From NCBI GenBank assembly GCA_965205785.1, contig OZ242188.1, forward strand, positions 744,001 to 808,000: a stretch of DNA of 64,000 bases, read 5' to 3'. The translations under genes and the position numbers were made by a program. Under the pieces are notes generated by a model. It was not told the DNA's origin. It searched no databases and was given only the letters and a program-made list of their open reading frames with translations. Positions 53,497 through 62,511 of this stretch are shown here, in pieces (the first letter of the stretch is position 1; the number at the start of each line of letters is the position of its first letter). This stretch comes from BJGV01 sp965205785 (GTDB lineage: Bacteria > Pseudomonadota > Gammaproteobacteria > Burkholderiales > Nitrosomonadaceae).

Positions 53497-56400
53497 ATGA
53501 ATATCCTACTTAAAACGAAACGCCTAACTCGTGTAGCTCCCTATGTTTTCTTTGGAACTCTTATAGGCTATGCACTTGGCTTTTCACAAGTTGCATACGC
53601 AGAAGTGGCAGATCTTGCCGGTGCACCTCTTACTACCTCAGCAACATCAGTGGTGAAACCAAATGCCACATTCATTCTTGATGACTCCGGAAGTATGGAC
53701 CGCAGTTATACACCGGACTACGTAAATGATGACCAAAGCAGTGGAAGAATAGCTAACTGCTATGATGGTGGTAGCGATATATCGGGTACACCGGACGCAT
53801 GTGAAGAAGGTGACCCACCCTGGATGAGCCCGGATTTTAATACTCAGTATTACAATCCGGAATTTACTTTTACTCCCCCGGTAAACGCTGATGGCAGTAG
53901 TATGTCCAGCATGGGTTCGCCATGGACCTCAGTACCAAGAGATGGTTTTGGTGTCCAGAGTTCATCTTCAACCAACTTAGTTACTGGATTTCCGGATAAA
54001 GAATTTTGTGACAGCGGAGGTATTAATTGTAAAAAAAATGCAAACTACACATATCCAGATGCAGTTAACTATGATGAGGATAGTATAAGCGGTGCACCCT
54101 ATTTTTACCGCATTGTACCGAGTGAGCATTGCACTACAGCCGAATTAACAAACTGCACAGCTTCTGCTACCCCTACCGGATCATTTACCTTTCCGGCCAA
54201 GGTACGATGGTGTGATAGTGCTGCACATACCAACTGCCAAAAAAGGCGCGTAGGTAGTTTTATCTATCCGAAATACTTGGGATCAGTGAACCCAGGATCA
54301 AGTGGAGTACCCGCTACAGCTGCAACCGGTACGGTCCAGATTTTAAATTCCGGTTCAAGTACGGCAGTTAACATTACTGGCCTGACAGTCGACGGTGTAG
54401 CCATTATCAGCGGCACGATCACTGCATCAGGTGGCACCAATACAAGCTCAGAAAGACGGGCTGCAGCAAGAGATCTATGTAATGCGATCAATGCATATAC
54501 CTCAACACCTAATTATCAGGCACGCAATACCGGTAGCGGCACAACTTGTTCAGGTTCAGGATCACAAACCGTTACGATTGAAGCAGTTACTACTGGACCC
54601 GCTCCAAATGGCTTCGTTGTTTCAGTAGGCTCAAGTGCCACTGGCACCGTAGCAGCCAATGCGAGAGTAACTGTTAACTCGGTATCACCTAACGGATCAA
54701 TTGGTGCGACTACGGTTGGTGGTGTAAACGTTACCAATGGCGCTACAATTATTGAACTTGGGAGTGGCAGCAATTCTCGACGCAGGAGTATACGTAACCA
54801 GCTGCGCGATGCGATCAATGCCCACTCTTCCAGCCCGGAATACACAGCAGCCAACGCCGGTAGTTATAGGCTAAGAATTTATGCCACTGTTGCCGAAGGT
54901 GCTAATGCAAATGGACGTCAAGTCATTATTCCGAATTTATCGGGAGTCTCCCTGTCAATTACTAATTGTAGTTCCCCTTCAGTTGCAGATGCGCTCTGTG
55001 GCGGAGAAACTGGCGGGGGAATTCCAACCAATGTTACCAATATGACTGGGGGAGCAGATGGCGTTGCTGCATCGGTACAATATCGTGAAAATATTGGTAC
55101 CTGGGCACGAACAGATATCGTATCCACCAATAATAGTTATCCACGCGCGGTTACCCGTACGGATTGCTTAGGTTCCACCTGTACCTATGTGGAAGAAATG
55201 ACAAATTTTGCGAACTGGTATGCTTATTATCGTACCCGAATGCAGATGATGAAATCTTCTGCCGGACGTGCCTTTGTTTCATTAGGGAACGATTATCGGG
55301 TCGGCTTTGTTACCCTAAACCCAGGCAACAATCCTTCCGGACAATCTCCATCTGGCTATGAATACGTTCCAGTCAGTGACTTTGATGCCGCATATAAGTC
55401 TACCTGGTATACGCGTTTTTACGGTATAGATCCAAATAGCGGGACTCCACTTCGTGAAGCTTTGTCTAGGGTTGGCCGTTATTACGCAGGTATCACCAGT
55501 GGGATTAATTCAAGTATGACTGATGACCCTATGCAGTATTCCTGTCAACAAAATATTTCTATCCTGACCACAGATGGTTTCTGGAATGGAAATAGCGGGG
55601 ATGATCTAAACGGTAACACTATCAATAATCAGGATAATGTTAATTCTGGTTACTCTACACGTGCAGATGGTGCCTATGATGGTGGGCTTAGTGGAACAGC
55701 AGGAAGTTCCTTTGGTAGTTCCAATACGCTGGCTGATGTGGCCATGTATTATTACAAGACGGATCTGCGTCCGGATGGCAATCTCGGAGCACTGGGTACT
55801 GATGTAGGAACAGATAATAATGTTCCTTCCAGTGGTAAGGATAATGCACCTTTTCAACACATGACAACTTTTACCCTGGGTCTGGGAATTGACGGGGTAA
55901 TGAATTACCAAGATGGTTATGAAGGTGCATCAACCGGAGATTATGCCAACATAGCTAGTGGCGCCTCTAACTGTGCCTGGGCTCCGGGAGTAGCCTGTAA
56001 CTGGCCACAAGTGCGACAAGATGATCCTACAACACTGGATGATTTATGGCATGCTGCGGCAAACGGCCGAGGCACCTATTTTAGTGCGCGTGATCCATCC
56101 GGTTTGTTTCAGGGGCTATCCAATGCCTTGGCCGCTGTAGCAATCAAAACAGGTGCTGCTGCTGCTTCATCTACCTCCAGCCCAAATATCACCCAGACTG
56201 ACCGATTTATTTATAGTTCAACTTATCGGACCCAGGTATGGGATGGTGAGATTATAGCCCAGCAGATCAATACGGCAGATGGTTCAGTTGATCCAACTAT
56301 AATATGGTCTGCTCAGGAATTATTAAATGACAAGGTAGACACAGCTACTGATACGCGAACAATTCATGTATTTGATTCGGGCGGCACCAATAAGCTAAAA

Positions 56401-58107
56401 GCATTTACCAATGCCGCTCTTACCACTGCAGAAAAAGCTCATTTTGCTGATCAAGTTTGTGCAACTACAACACCTACGGTAACCCCACCGGAACCACTGG
56501 TGCAATGTACGCTTGGTATGCCGGATACAGATAAAGTCGAAGCCAACAAATCACAGAATATGATCCCCTATCTGCGTGGACAAACCGGGAAAGAAGGACC
56601 TCTCTATCGTGCACGAGAACATACGTTGGGTGATACTGTAAATTCCACGCCAGCATATGTTCGTATTCCACCTTATGCATTTGCAGATACCGGTTACTCC
56701 GCTTTTATATCTGCAAAATCTAGTCGGACAGCTGCTCTTTATGTCGCAGCGAATGACGGCATGCTACATGCATTTAACGGTGATACGGGGGATGAAACTT
56801 GGGCATACGTTCCTAAAGCTATTTTCCCTACATTGTATAAATTAGCTGCTACAGACTATGGGACCAATCATCGATACTACGTAGATGGTTCACCCACTAC
56901 CATGGACGTATTTGATACCAGTGCTTCTGCCTGGAAAACTATCCTCGTAGGCGGACTAAATAGTGGCGGTCGTGGTTATTACGCGATCGATGTGACAGAT
57001 CCGACTACTCCGAAAGGATTATGGGAATTCTGTACAGATTCTGCACTATGTGGTGTAACTGACCCTGATCTTGGCTTTACCCATGGTAATCCGGTTATTA
57101 CCAAACGCGATTATGACGGTAAATGGGTGGTGCTGGTGACTTCCGGTTATAACAATGTGCCGGATGCAACTGACCGCTTCCCGGACACCGGTAACGGCAA
57201 GGGTTATCTTTATGTACTGGATGCAATAACAGGTGCAGTACTACAGAAAATAGATACCGGAGCTGGTAATACAACTACCCCGCTTGGCTTAGCTAAAATT
57301 GCAGCCTTTGCTGATGATTTTGCTCATGATAATACTGCGAAATGGGTGTACGGCGGTGATTTACTGGGAAATGTCTGGCGCTTTGATTTAACAGCATCCC
57401 TCGCAACCGTCATGCGGCTTGCCACATTAAAAGATAGTTCAGCGCGCCCACAATCAATAACTACTAGGCCGGAGCTTGCAATTAAGGGTTCTTCACCTTT
57501 AATCATGATAGGTACCGGACGCTATCTGGGAACAGATGATTTAGTGGACGGAGCAACATTAAGCCCGGCTCTTCCTTATGCCTATGAAAATTCTATGTAT
57601 GCCTTTAAAGATACACTAACTGATTTGGGAGATCTGCGCGTTCGTTCTGACATGCAAGGTCGGACATTATCTACCACCTCCCCGACAACGCGTACTACCA
57701 CCAACTCTCCTGTAATGAATTGGGCTACTAAAATTGGCTGGTATGTAGATTTTAACCCCGCAAGCGCTTCACCGGGAGAACGTCTGAACGTGGACCCACA
57801 ACTGATTCTGGGAACACTGATATTTGCAACCAACGTTCCTGCAAATACAGCATGTAGTGTGGGTGGAGATAGTTGGCTTTATCAGCTTGACTACCTGGAA
57901 GGAACATTTGTAACAACTGCTGCAAATGCAGTGGCTGCAACAAAGTCTAATAATGCAACTGTAGGTTTTGTGGTAGTGAAACTACCAAGTGGCGCGATTA
58001 AAATTATCAAAACTGAAAGTACCGGCGCCAAGGGTACAGTAGGTGTTAACATCGGCTCTGGTGGCGCGGGTGGCAAACGCGTTTCCTGGCGCGAACGAGT
58101 TAACTAG
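53497..58107 (+). CDS. pilY1: type IV pilus tip adhesin / assembly factor PilY1
   Basis: A very large 1536-residue protein. GGAGG at 53488-53492, four bases before the ATG at 53497, and the signal peptide that follows (ending near VAYA) decide the start; an upstream ATG at 53431 lacks both. The VWA-like N-terminal region has a MIDAS D62-x-S64-x-S66 (LDDSGSMD). Between about 275 and 490 it is interrupted by two similar domains (see findings); then FANWYAYYRTRMQMM and STPLREAL-type segments resume the VWA fold. The C-terminal PilY1 beta-propeller covers about 1070-1500 (YVAANDGMLHAFNGDTG, VGGLNSGGRGYYAIDV). PilY1 promotes pilus extension and adhesion. It is last in the operon. Confidence 0.93.
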   Translation: MNILLKTKRLTRVAPYVFFGTLIGYALGFSQVAYAEVADLAGAPLTTSATSVVKPNATFILDDSGSMDRSYTPDYVNDDQSSGRIANCYDGGSDISGTPDACEEGDPPWMSPDFNTQYYNPEFTFTPPVNADGSSMSSMGSPWTSVPRDGFGVQSSSSTNLVTGFPDKEFCDSGGINCKKNANYTYPDAVNYDEDSISGAPYFYRIVPSEHCTTAELTNCTASATPTGSFTFPAKVRWCDSAAHTNCQKRRVGSFIYPKYLGSVNPGSSGVPATAATGTVQILNSGSSTAVNITGLTVDGVAIISGTITASGGTNTSSERRAAARDLCNAINAYTSTPNYQARNTGSGTTCSGSGSQTVTIEAVTTGPAPNGFVVSVGSSATGTVAANARVTVNSVSPNGSIGATTVGGVNVTNGATIIELGSGSNSRRRSIRNQLRDAINAHSSSPEYTAANAGSYRLRIYATVAEGANANGRQVIIPNLSGVSLSITNCSSPSVADALCGGETGGGIPTNVTNMTGGADGVAASVQYRENIGTWARTDIVSTNNSYPRAVTRTDCLGSTCTYVEEMTNFANWYAYYRTRMQMMKSSAGRAFVSLGNDYRVGFVTLNPGNNPSGQSPSGYEYVPVSDFDAAYKSTWYTRFYGIDPNSGTPLREALSRVGRYYAGITSGINSSMTDDPMQYSCQQNISILTTDGFWNGNSGDDLNGNTINNQDNVNSGYSTRADGAYDGGLSGTAGSSFGSSNTLADVAMYYYKTDLRPDGNLGALGTDVGTDNNVPSSGKDNAPFQHMTTFTLGLGIDGVMNYQDGYEGASTGDYANIASGASNCAWAPGVACNWPQVRQDDPTTLDDLWHAAANGRGTYFSARDPSGLFQGLSNALAAVAIKTGAAAASSTSSPNITQTDRFIYSSTYRTQVWDGEIIAQQINTADGSVDPTIIWSAQELLNDKVDTATDTRTIHVFDSGGTNKLKAFTNAALTTAEKAHFADQVCATTTPTVTPPEPLVQCTLGMPDTDKVEANKSQNMIPYLRGQTGKEGPLYRAREHTLGDTVNSTPAYVRIPPYAFADTGYSAFISAKSSRTAALYVAANDGMLHAFNGDTGDETWAYVPKAIFPTLYKLAATDYGTNHRYYVDGSPTTMDVFDTSASAWKTILVGGLNSGGRGYYAIDVTDPTTPKGLWEFCTDSALCGVTDPDLGFTHGNPVITKRDYDGKWVVLVTSGYNNVPDATDRFPDTGNGKGYLYVLDAITGAVLQKIDTGAGNTTTPLGLAKIAAFADDFAHDNTAKWVYGGDLLGNVWRFDLTASLATVMRLATLKDSSARPQSITTRPELAIKGSSPLIMIGTGRYLGTDDLVDGATLSPALPYAYENSMYAFKDTLTDLGDLRVRSDMQGRTLSTTSPTTRTTTNSPVMNWATKIGWYVDFNPASASPGERLNVDPQLILGTLIFATNVPANTACSVGGDSWLYQLDYLEGTFVTTAANAVAATKSNNATVGFVVVKLPSGAIKIIKTESTGAKGTVGVNIGSGGAGGKRVSWRERVN

Positions 58108-58130
58108 TAGTAGCTAAATTGATCCTGAAT

Positions 58131-58174
58131 AAAATTAGCCGGGGTGATGAAACTTTACACCCCGGCTAATTTTT
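58131..58174. terminator. bidirectional terminator between pilY1 and ispH
   Basis: A 16-bp perfect stem, AAAATTAGCCGGGGTG (58131-58146) and its complement (58158-58173), encloses an 11-base loop. The A- and T-runs on the two flanks make it a terminator in both directions. The ispH stop codon (58166-58168) is inside the stem. Confidence 0.88.
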
Positions 58175-59125
58175 AGGTAATGGAAATACCACGTCTTCTA
58201 CTACACCACTGAGTTCCTGAACATTCACTCCACCTCTAGCCTGTCCAGTACCGAATTGCTTAAGCCGCGAGATGACTTCTTGCACTAAAATTTCTGGCGC
58301 GGAAGCCCCAGCAGTGATGCCAATCCGAGCTTTTTCATGTAACCATTTTTCTTGTAATTGCTCAGCACGATCTATCATGTAAGCATCTACACCTGCATTT
58401 CTTGCAACCTCACACAAACGGTTAGAATTAGAACTGTTGGGAGAGCCAACTACAATGACTAAATCACATTGCTTAACCATCAGCTTGACCGCATCCTGAC
58501 GATTTTGTGTGGCGTAACAAATATCATCTTTTTTCGGTCCAGTAATTTCTGGGAAACGCCGTTTTAAAGCTGTGATCACTCGACTGGCATCATCTACTGA
58601 CAATGTAGTCTGAGTAACATATGCAAGATTAGCTGCATTCATGACCTGTAATTTATCAACATCAGCTTCTGTTTCTACTAGATACATGCTAGCACCATCA
58701 CCTTCAGCCTGACCCATCGTTCCTTCAACTTCCGGGTGTCCTTGATGGCCGATCATGATGATCTCCTTACCCTGTGCTCTCATCTTAGCTACTTCAACAT
58801 GAACTTTTGTAACCAATGGGCAAGTGGCGTCAAATACCTTGAATTTTCTGGTTTCGGCCTCTCGCCGCACCTCGTGAGAAACACCATGCGCACTGAATAT
58901 TAGAATACTCCCACTTGGTACTTCATCAAGATTCTCTACAAATACAGCTCCCTTTTTCTCAAGATTTTCTACTACAAAACGGTTATGTACCACTTCGTGA
59001 CGAACATAAATCGGTGCGCCATGCATGGTTAAAGCTCGCTCTACAATCTCTATCGCACGATCTACACCTGCACAAAAACCCCTGGGATTTGCTAGTAATA
59101 CGTCTATCACTGGTCCATCCTCCAA
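58166..59125 (-). CDS. ispH: 4-hydroxy-3-methylbut-2-enyl diphosphate reductase
   Basis: The last step of the MEP isoprenoid pathway, making IPP and DMAPP with a [4Fe-4S] cluster. It has 319 residues. The three cluster cysteines are C18 (GFCAGVDRA), C102 (DATCPLV) and C203 (ICYATQNRQ). HGVSHEVR, the GHQGHPEVEGTMGQ block and GSPNSSNSNRL match the family. It shows no SSEP-type truncation. It is downstream of the cNMP-binding gene on the same strand. Confidence 0.97.
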   Translation of the reverse strand: MEDGPVIDVLLANPRGFCAGVDRAIEIVERALTMHGAPIYVRHEVVHNRFVVENLEKKGAVFVENLDEVPSGSILIFSAHGVSHEVRREAETRKFKVFDATCPLVTKVHVEVAKMRAQGKEIIMIGHQGHPEVEGTMGQAEGDGASMYLVETEADVDKLQVMNAANLAYVTQTTLSVDDASRVITALKRRFPEITGPKKDDICYATQNRQDAVKLMVKQCDLVIVVGSPNSSNSNRLCEVARNAGVDAYMIDRAEQLQEKWLHEKARIGITAGASAPEILVQEVISRLKQFGTGQARGGVNVQELSGVVEDVVFPLPKN

Positions 59126-59161
59126 TTTTTAGGTATCAACTCAACAAGCTTATAACTATAT

Positions 59162-59692
59162 TTATACTCTAAGATAACCTACAAGCTTTCCACCAGTTTC
59201 ACGCAAATGTTCGCTCATCATAGCAAGCAGTTGTACTAATATTTTTGCGCCTAGCTTGGGTTCATTATCAATAATCTGAACCAGAGCATCGCGTGTTAAT
59301 ACTGCCAATACAGTAGGCTCTGAAGCAATACAAGTAGCAAAACGCTTTTCTCCATCTATTACCGCCATCTCACCCACTATCGTGCCTGGATTTATGTTAG
59401 TAATATGTTTCATACGGTGTTGAGTGTCCTGCTTAAGGACTTCAATACTGCCTTCGACCACCAGCAGCATATAATCACCTTCTTCGCCCTCCGTGATGAT
59501 AATGTCCTTATCTTTAGCTTTATAAAGACTCATGTAACTTGCCAGCAAATTAATATCAAGCCGGTCCAGTACACCAAACAATTCTGTCTTTGAAATCAGA
59601 TCCCCGACCTGTTTCGTTATAACGGAGCCATTTCCGACTAACTCAAGATCATTTAGCCTACTTTCTTTGATGGGTTGGTATGATTGTGTCAT
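59162..59692 (-). CDS. cyclic nucleotide-binding domain protein without HTH
   Basis: A 176-residue protein that is almost only a CRP-type cNMP-binding domain (residues about 35-160). The beta-roll is clear: LASYMSLYKAKDKDIIITEGEEGDYMLLVVEGSIEVL, then the phosphate-binding-cassette region PGTIVGEMAVIDGEKRFATCIA, in which GEMAVID and R/T residues correspond to the ligand pocket. No helix-turn-helix, GGDEF or kinase domain follows, so it is not a CRP-like regulator. It could be a sensory subunit. It lies between the DAHP-synthase-like gene and ispH on the same strand. Confidence 0.8.
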   Translation of the reverse strand: MTQSYQPIKESRLNDLELVGNGSVITKQVGDLISKTELFGVLDRLDINLLASYMSLYKAKDKDIIITEGEEGDYMLLVVEGSIEVLKQDTQHRMKHITNINPGTIVGEMAVIDGEKRFATCIASEPTVLAVLTRDALVQIIDNEPKLGAKILVQLLAMMSEHLRETGGKLVGYLRV

Positions 59693-59713
59693 TTATACTT
59701 ACTCATATTTAAG

Positions 59714-60832
59714 CTATTCTTGCTGGTATTTTTTGACTAAGATTTTACGCTGCTCATAAGCTTTCCGAGCAATAGAAATATCTTCCAGAAAATGTGCTAG
59801 CTCATTAATTCTCAGCGCCTGTGGTCCATCTACCAGCGCTTTATTTGGTACTGGGTGAAAGTCCACCAAAACCATGTTAGCACCCGAAATTACACCCTGA
59901 GCAGTAGCCTGCATAATATCCAGTATACCCTCTGGAGAACATGTGCGGGCACCAACTGAATGAGAAGGATCAATGCAAACTGGCATACGTGTCAGGCGCT
60001 TCACTACAGGTACATGAGAAAAGTCTACAAAATTACGATGGGGATCAGAAGCGTTGGTTTTCATTCCGCGCAAGCCAAATACCACCTTACGGTTTCCTTC
60101 TGAGGCTAGGTATTCTGCGGCATTAAGTGACTCATCCAACGTAATACCAAAACCACGTTTAAGAAGTACGGGAAACTCCTGCTGACGTCCGACAATTTTC
60201 AACAACTCAAAATTTTGCGTATTGCGGGTACCAATCTGTAGCATTACCCCTGTTGGGTTACCAGCCTTACTCAGTGCTTCACGTATTTCGTCAACATGAG
60301 ATTCGTGTGTGATTTCCATGGCAATAACCTTGATGCCATACTTTCCTGCCAAATCAAAAACATAAGGCAAGCAAGCCTTGCCGTGACCTTGAAAGGAATA
60401 CGGACTAGTACGGGGTTTGTAAGCACCCATCCGGGCACAGTTTAAACCATGGTCTTTCAACGCTTTCATCATTATTTCAACATGTTCTTGTGTATCTACT
60501 GCGCACAATCCAGCAAATACGTTTAGTGTATCCTGTCCAAAACGGACACCGTTATAATCAAAATAAGTAGGACGATTATCATTCTTGTGCCGACCGAGAA
60601 CACGATATTCCTCTGAGATCCGCACCACTCTATCTACACAAGGTAAACTTTGCACGTCTTCTAATGGTAGCGCTTTAGTATCACCAATCAGATACACTTC
60701 TGTAAGTGTCTGCTCAACACCTGCTTCAGTATGTACACGTGTAGAAATACCGGGGAGACTAGCAAGATGCGCCATTAACTGCTTGTAATCAGGTTCTTCC
60801 GGAGATGCATCCGGAGTCAGGATGAGAATCAT
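59714..60832 (-). CDS. 3-deoxy-7-phosphoheptulonate synthase-like protein (type I-beta)
   Basis: 372 residues. An N-terminal ferredoxin-like regulatory domain (about 1-80) precedes the TIM barrel of type I-beta DAHP synthases, which join PEP and erythrose 4-phosphate at the head of the shikimate pathway. Retained: metal ligand C110 (GLCAVD), K139 in YKPRTSPYSFQG, IGTRNTQNF, LLKRGF, H291 (DPSHSVG) and D335. Changed against Thermotoga DAHPS: GPC to GLC, ERG to LRG (L254) and VEVHP to VDFHP, so the Glu metal ligand becomes D324. It may be a divergent but active enzyme, or have another substrate. It is 21 bases before the cNMP-binding gene. Confidence 0.78.
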   Translation of the reverse strand: MILILTPDASPEEPDYKQLMAHLASLPGISTRVHTEAGVEQTLTEVYLIGDTKALPLEDVQSLPCVDRVVRISEEYRVLGRHKNDNRPTYFDYNGVRFGQDTLNVFAGLCAVDTQEHVEIMMKALKDHGLNCARMGAYKPRTSPYSFQGHGKACLPYVFDLAGKYGIKVIAMEITHESHVDEIREALSKAGNPTGVMLQIGTRNTQNFELLKIVGRQQEFPVLLKRGFGITLDESLNAAEYLASEGNRKVVFGLRGMKTNASDPHRNFVDFSHVPVVKRLTRMPVCIDPSHSVGARTCSPEGILDIMQATAQGVISGANMVLVDFHPVPNKALVDGPQALRINELAHFLEDISIARKAYEQRKILVKKYQQE

Positions 60833-60998
60833 AAAATATTATAAAAATCAGTTTTACAGGTTAAACAGCATAAATAATAAAACAGGCTTGGATTTTAACT
60901 GAAATAACCGTTACTTGCCATGTAATTGAATATAGCGTTTAATCACAATTCATAGTGTAAAAAACTCTGCAGGAGAAATTCTTGCTTACTCTCACCCT

Positions 60999-61376
60999 AT
61001 GCCATCTAAAATGACTTTGTCAGGCGATAATAAGCTAGATAAAATTGTTGCTAAAGCAAGACGTAACCGGGAACAACGGGAGACAACTTACCGTGAATTA
61101 GCACTTAAGATTTATCCTTGGATCTGTGGACGCTGTGCTCGTGAATTTACCCGTGAAAATATTCAATCTCTCACAGTTCACCACAGAGATCATAATCACA
61201 GCAACAATCCTACTGATGGCAGCAATTGGGAGCTGTTATGTATTTATTGTCATGAAAATGAACATGCTCGGCACCTAGATAATGCTAAAAATGATAATCT
61301 AGCTACTAACAGCGAACCAAAATCACAAGCTCATCATCGTCCATTTGCTAAACTTAAATCCCTACTAAAAAAATAG
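60999..61376 (+). CDS. yajD: YajD family HNH nuclease
   Basis: A 125-residue protein like E. coli YajD. The zinc-bound HNH fold is seen as ICGRCAREF (first cysteine pair), TVHHRDHNHSNNPTDGSNWE (the HH catalytic part and N) and LCIYCHENEH (second cysteine pair and H). The N-terminal RETTYRELALKIYPW and C-terminal PFAKLKSLLKK also match YajD. It is probably a house-keeping nuclease of unknown target rather than a homing element. The start is the only ATG ahead of the motif; it is divergent from the DAHP-synthase-like gene. Confidence 0.9.
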   Translation: MPSKMTLSGDNKLDKIVAKARRNREQRETTYRELALKIYPWICGRCAREFTRENIQSLTVHHRDHNHSNNPTDGSNWELLCIYCHENEHARHLDNAKNDNLATNSEPKSQAHHRPFAKLKSLLKK

Positions 61377-61454
61377 ACTTTTATATTAAATCAGAAATTG
61401 ACTGCCTCACTATCAAAAGAAAACTCTACATCAAAACTAAAAACTAAAAATTCC

Positions 61455-62417
61455 ATGGGCTATCCGCCTGCTATTTTTTTGATGGGTCCCACTGCAAGTG
61501 GAAAAAGTAATATTGCAATGGAAATTGCAAATCATCTATCTGTAGAAATTGTTAGTGTGGACTCAGCTCAGGTGTACCGTCACATGGATATTGGGACTGC
61601 CAAACCAAGTTCAAAAATATTGGCATCAATACCTCACCATCTTATCAACTTGATTGAACCTTATGAGCGTTATTCTGCCGCACAATTTAGAGAAGATGCG
61701 TTAGTTGCTATGAGAGAAATTACCGAGCGAGGTAAAATACCACTGCTTGTTGGCGGCACCATGCTTTATTTTCGGGCATTACTGGAAGGGATGTCTGAAC
61801 TCCCACCTGCTGATAACGACATACGTATGGTAATTGACAACAAAGCAGAAGACATTGGCTGGCCTGCAATGCATAAAGAATTGCAACAACTTGACCCGGT
61901 CATTGCGACACGCATCAAGTCCACTGACAGTCAACGTATTCAACGTGCATTGGAAATATATTATCTAACTGACAAACCCATGTCGGAGTTGCTGAAAAAA
62001 CCCCGATATGTATATCTCCCTTATCATGTAAATAGTATTGCCCTCATCCCTGATGATCGTGCCACACTTCATAGGTGCATTGCGCATCGTTTCGAAGAAA
62101 TGCTGGAACTAGGGCTGATTAATGAAACGCGTGTTGTGCGGGATACGTTTGGTCTTGATGCCGATGCTACTTCCATGCGATGTGTTGGCTATCGACAAGC
62201 CTGCATGTATCTAGACAATGAAATTAATCTGATCGAAATGCGAGAGATGGGTCTGGCTGCTACACGTCAGTTGGCAAAAAGACAACTTACCTGGCTACGA
62301 TCAATGCAGGAATTTAAAGAGTTTAATTGCTTTGCAGAAAACTTACCAAAACTGATTTTAGATTTTTTACAAAAAAATGAATTTAAGAGTAAAAAAACTC
62401 GAGATAATCTAGTGTAA
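61455..62417 (+). CDS. miaA: tRNA dimethylallyltransferase
   Basis: It adds a dimethylallyl group to A37 of tRNAs reading UNN codons, using DMAPP made by the IspH route. 320 residues from the ATG at 61455, which puts the P-loop GPTASGKSN at 11-19, as in E. coli; a TTG at 61398 would add 19 low-complexity residues. Other motifs: DSAQVYRHMDIGTAKP near 37-52, LVGGTMLYFRALLEG near 100 and TSMRCVGYRQ near 240. It lies 78 bases after yajD. hfq, often next to miaA, is not present here. Confidence 0.95.
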   Translation: MGYPPAIFLMGPTASGKSNIAMEIANHLSVEIVSVDSAQVYRHMDIGTAKPSSKILASIPHHLINLIEPYERYSAAQFREDALVAMREITERGKIPLLVGGTMLYFRALLEGMSELPPADNDIRMVIDNKAEDIGWPAMHKELQQLDPVIATRIKSTDSQRIQRALEIYYLTDKPMSELLKKPRYVYLPYHVNSIALIPDDRATLHRCIAHRFEEMLELGLINETRVVRDTFGLDADATSMRCVGYRQACMYLDNEINLIEMREMGLAATRQLAKRQLTWLRSMQEFKEFNCFAENLPKLILDFLQKNEFKSKKTRDNLV

Positions 62418-62511
62418 ACATGCCGACTAATAATTCATAATACTGACTTACTATGCTTGTATAAGGTAGCATGTAGCGCTTGACTTGCAGCAATTATACA
62501 GGACAAATATC

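Noticed and set aside
60999..61376. HNH protein as a homing endonuclease or mobile-element part
   Set aside because: It matches the house-keeping YajD family over its whole length and no intron, intein or inverted repeats surround it.
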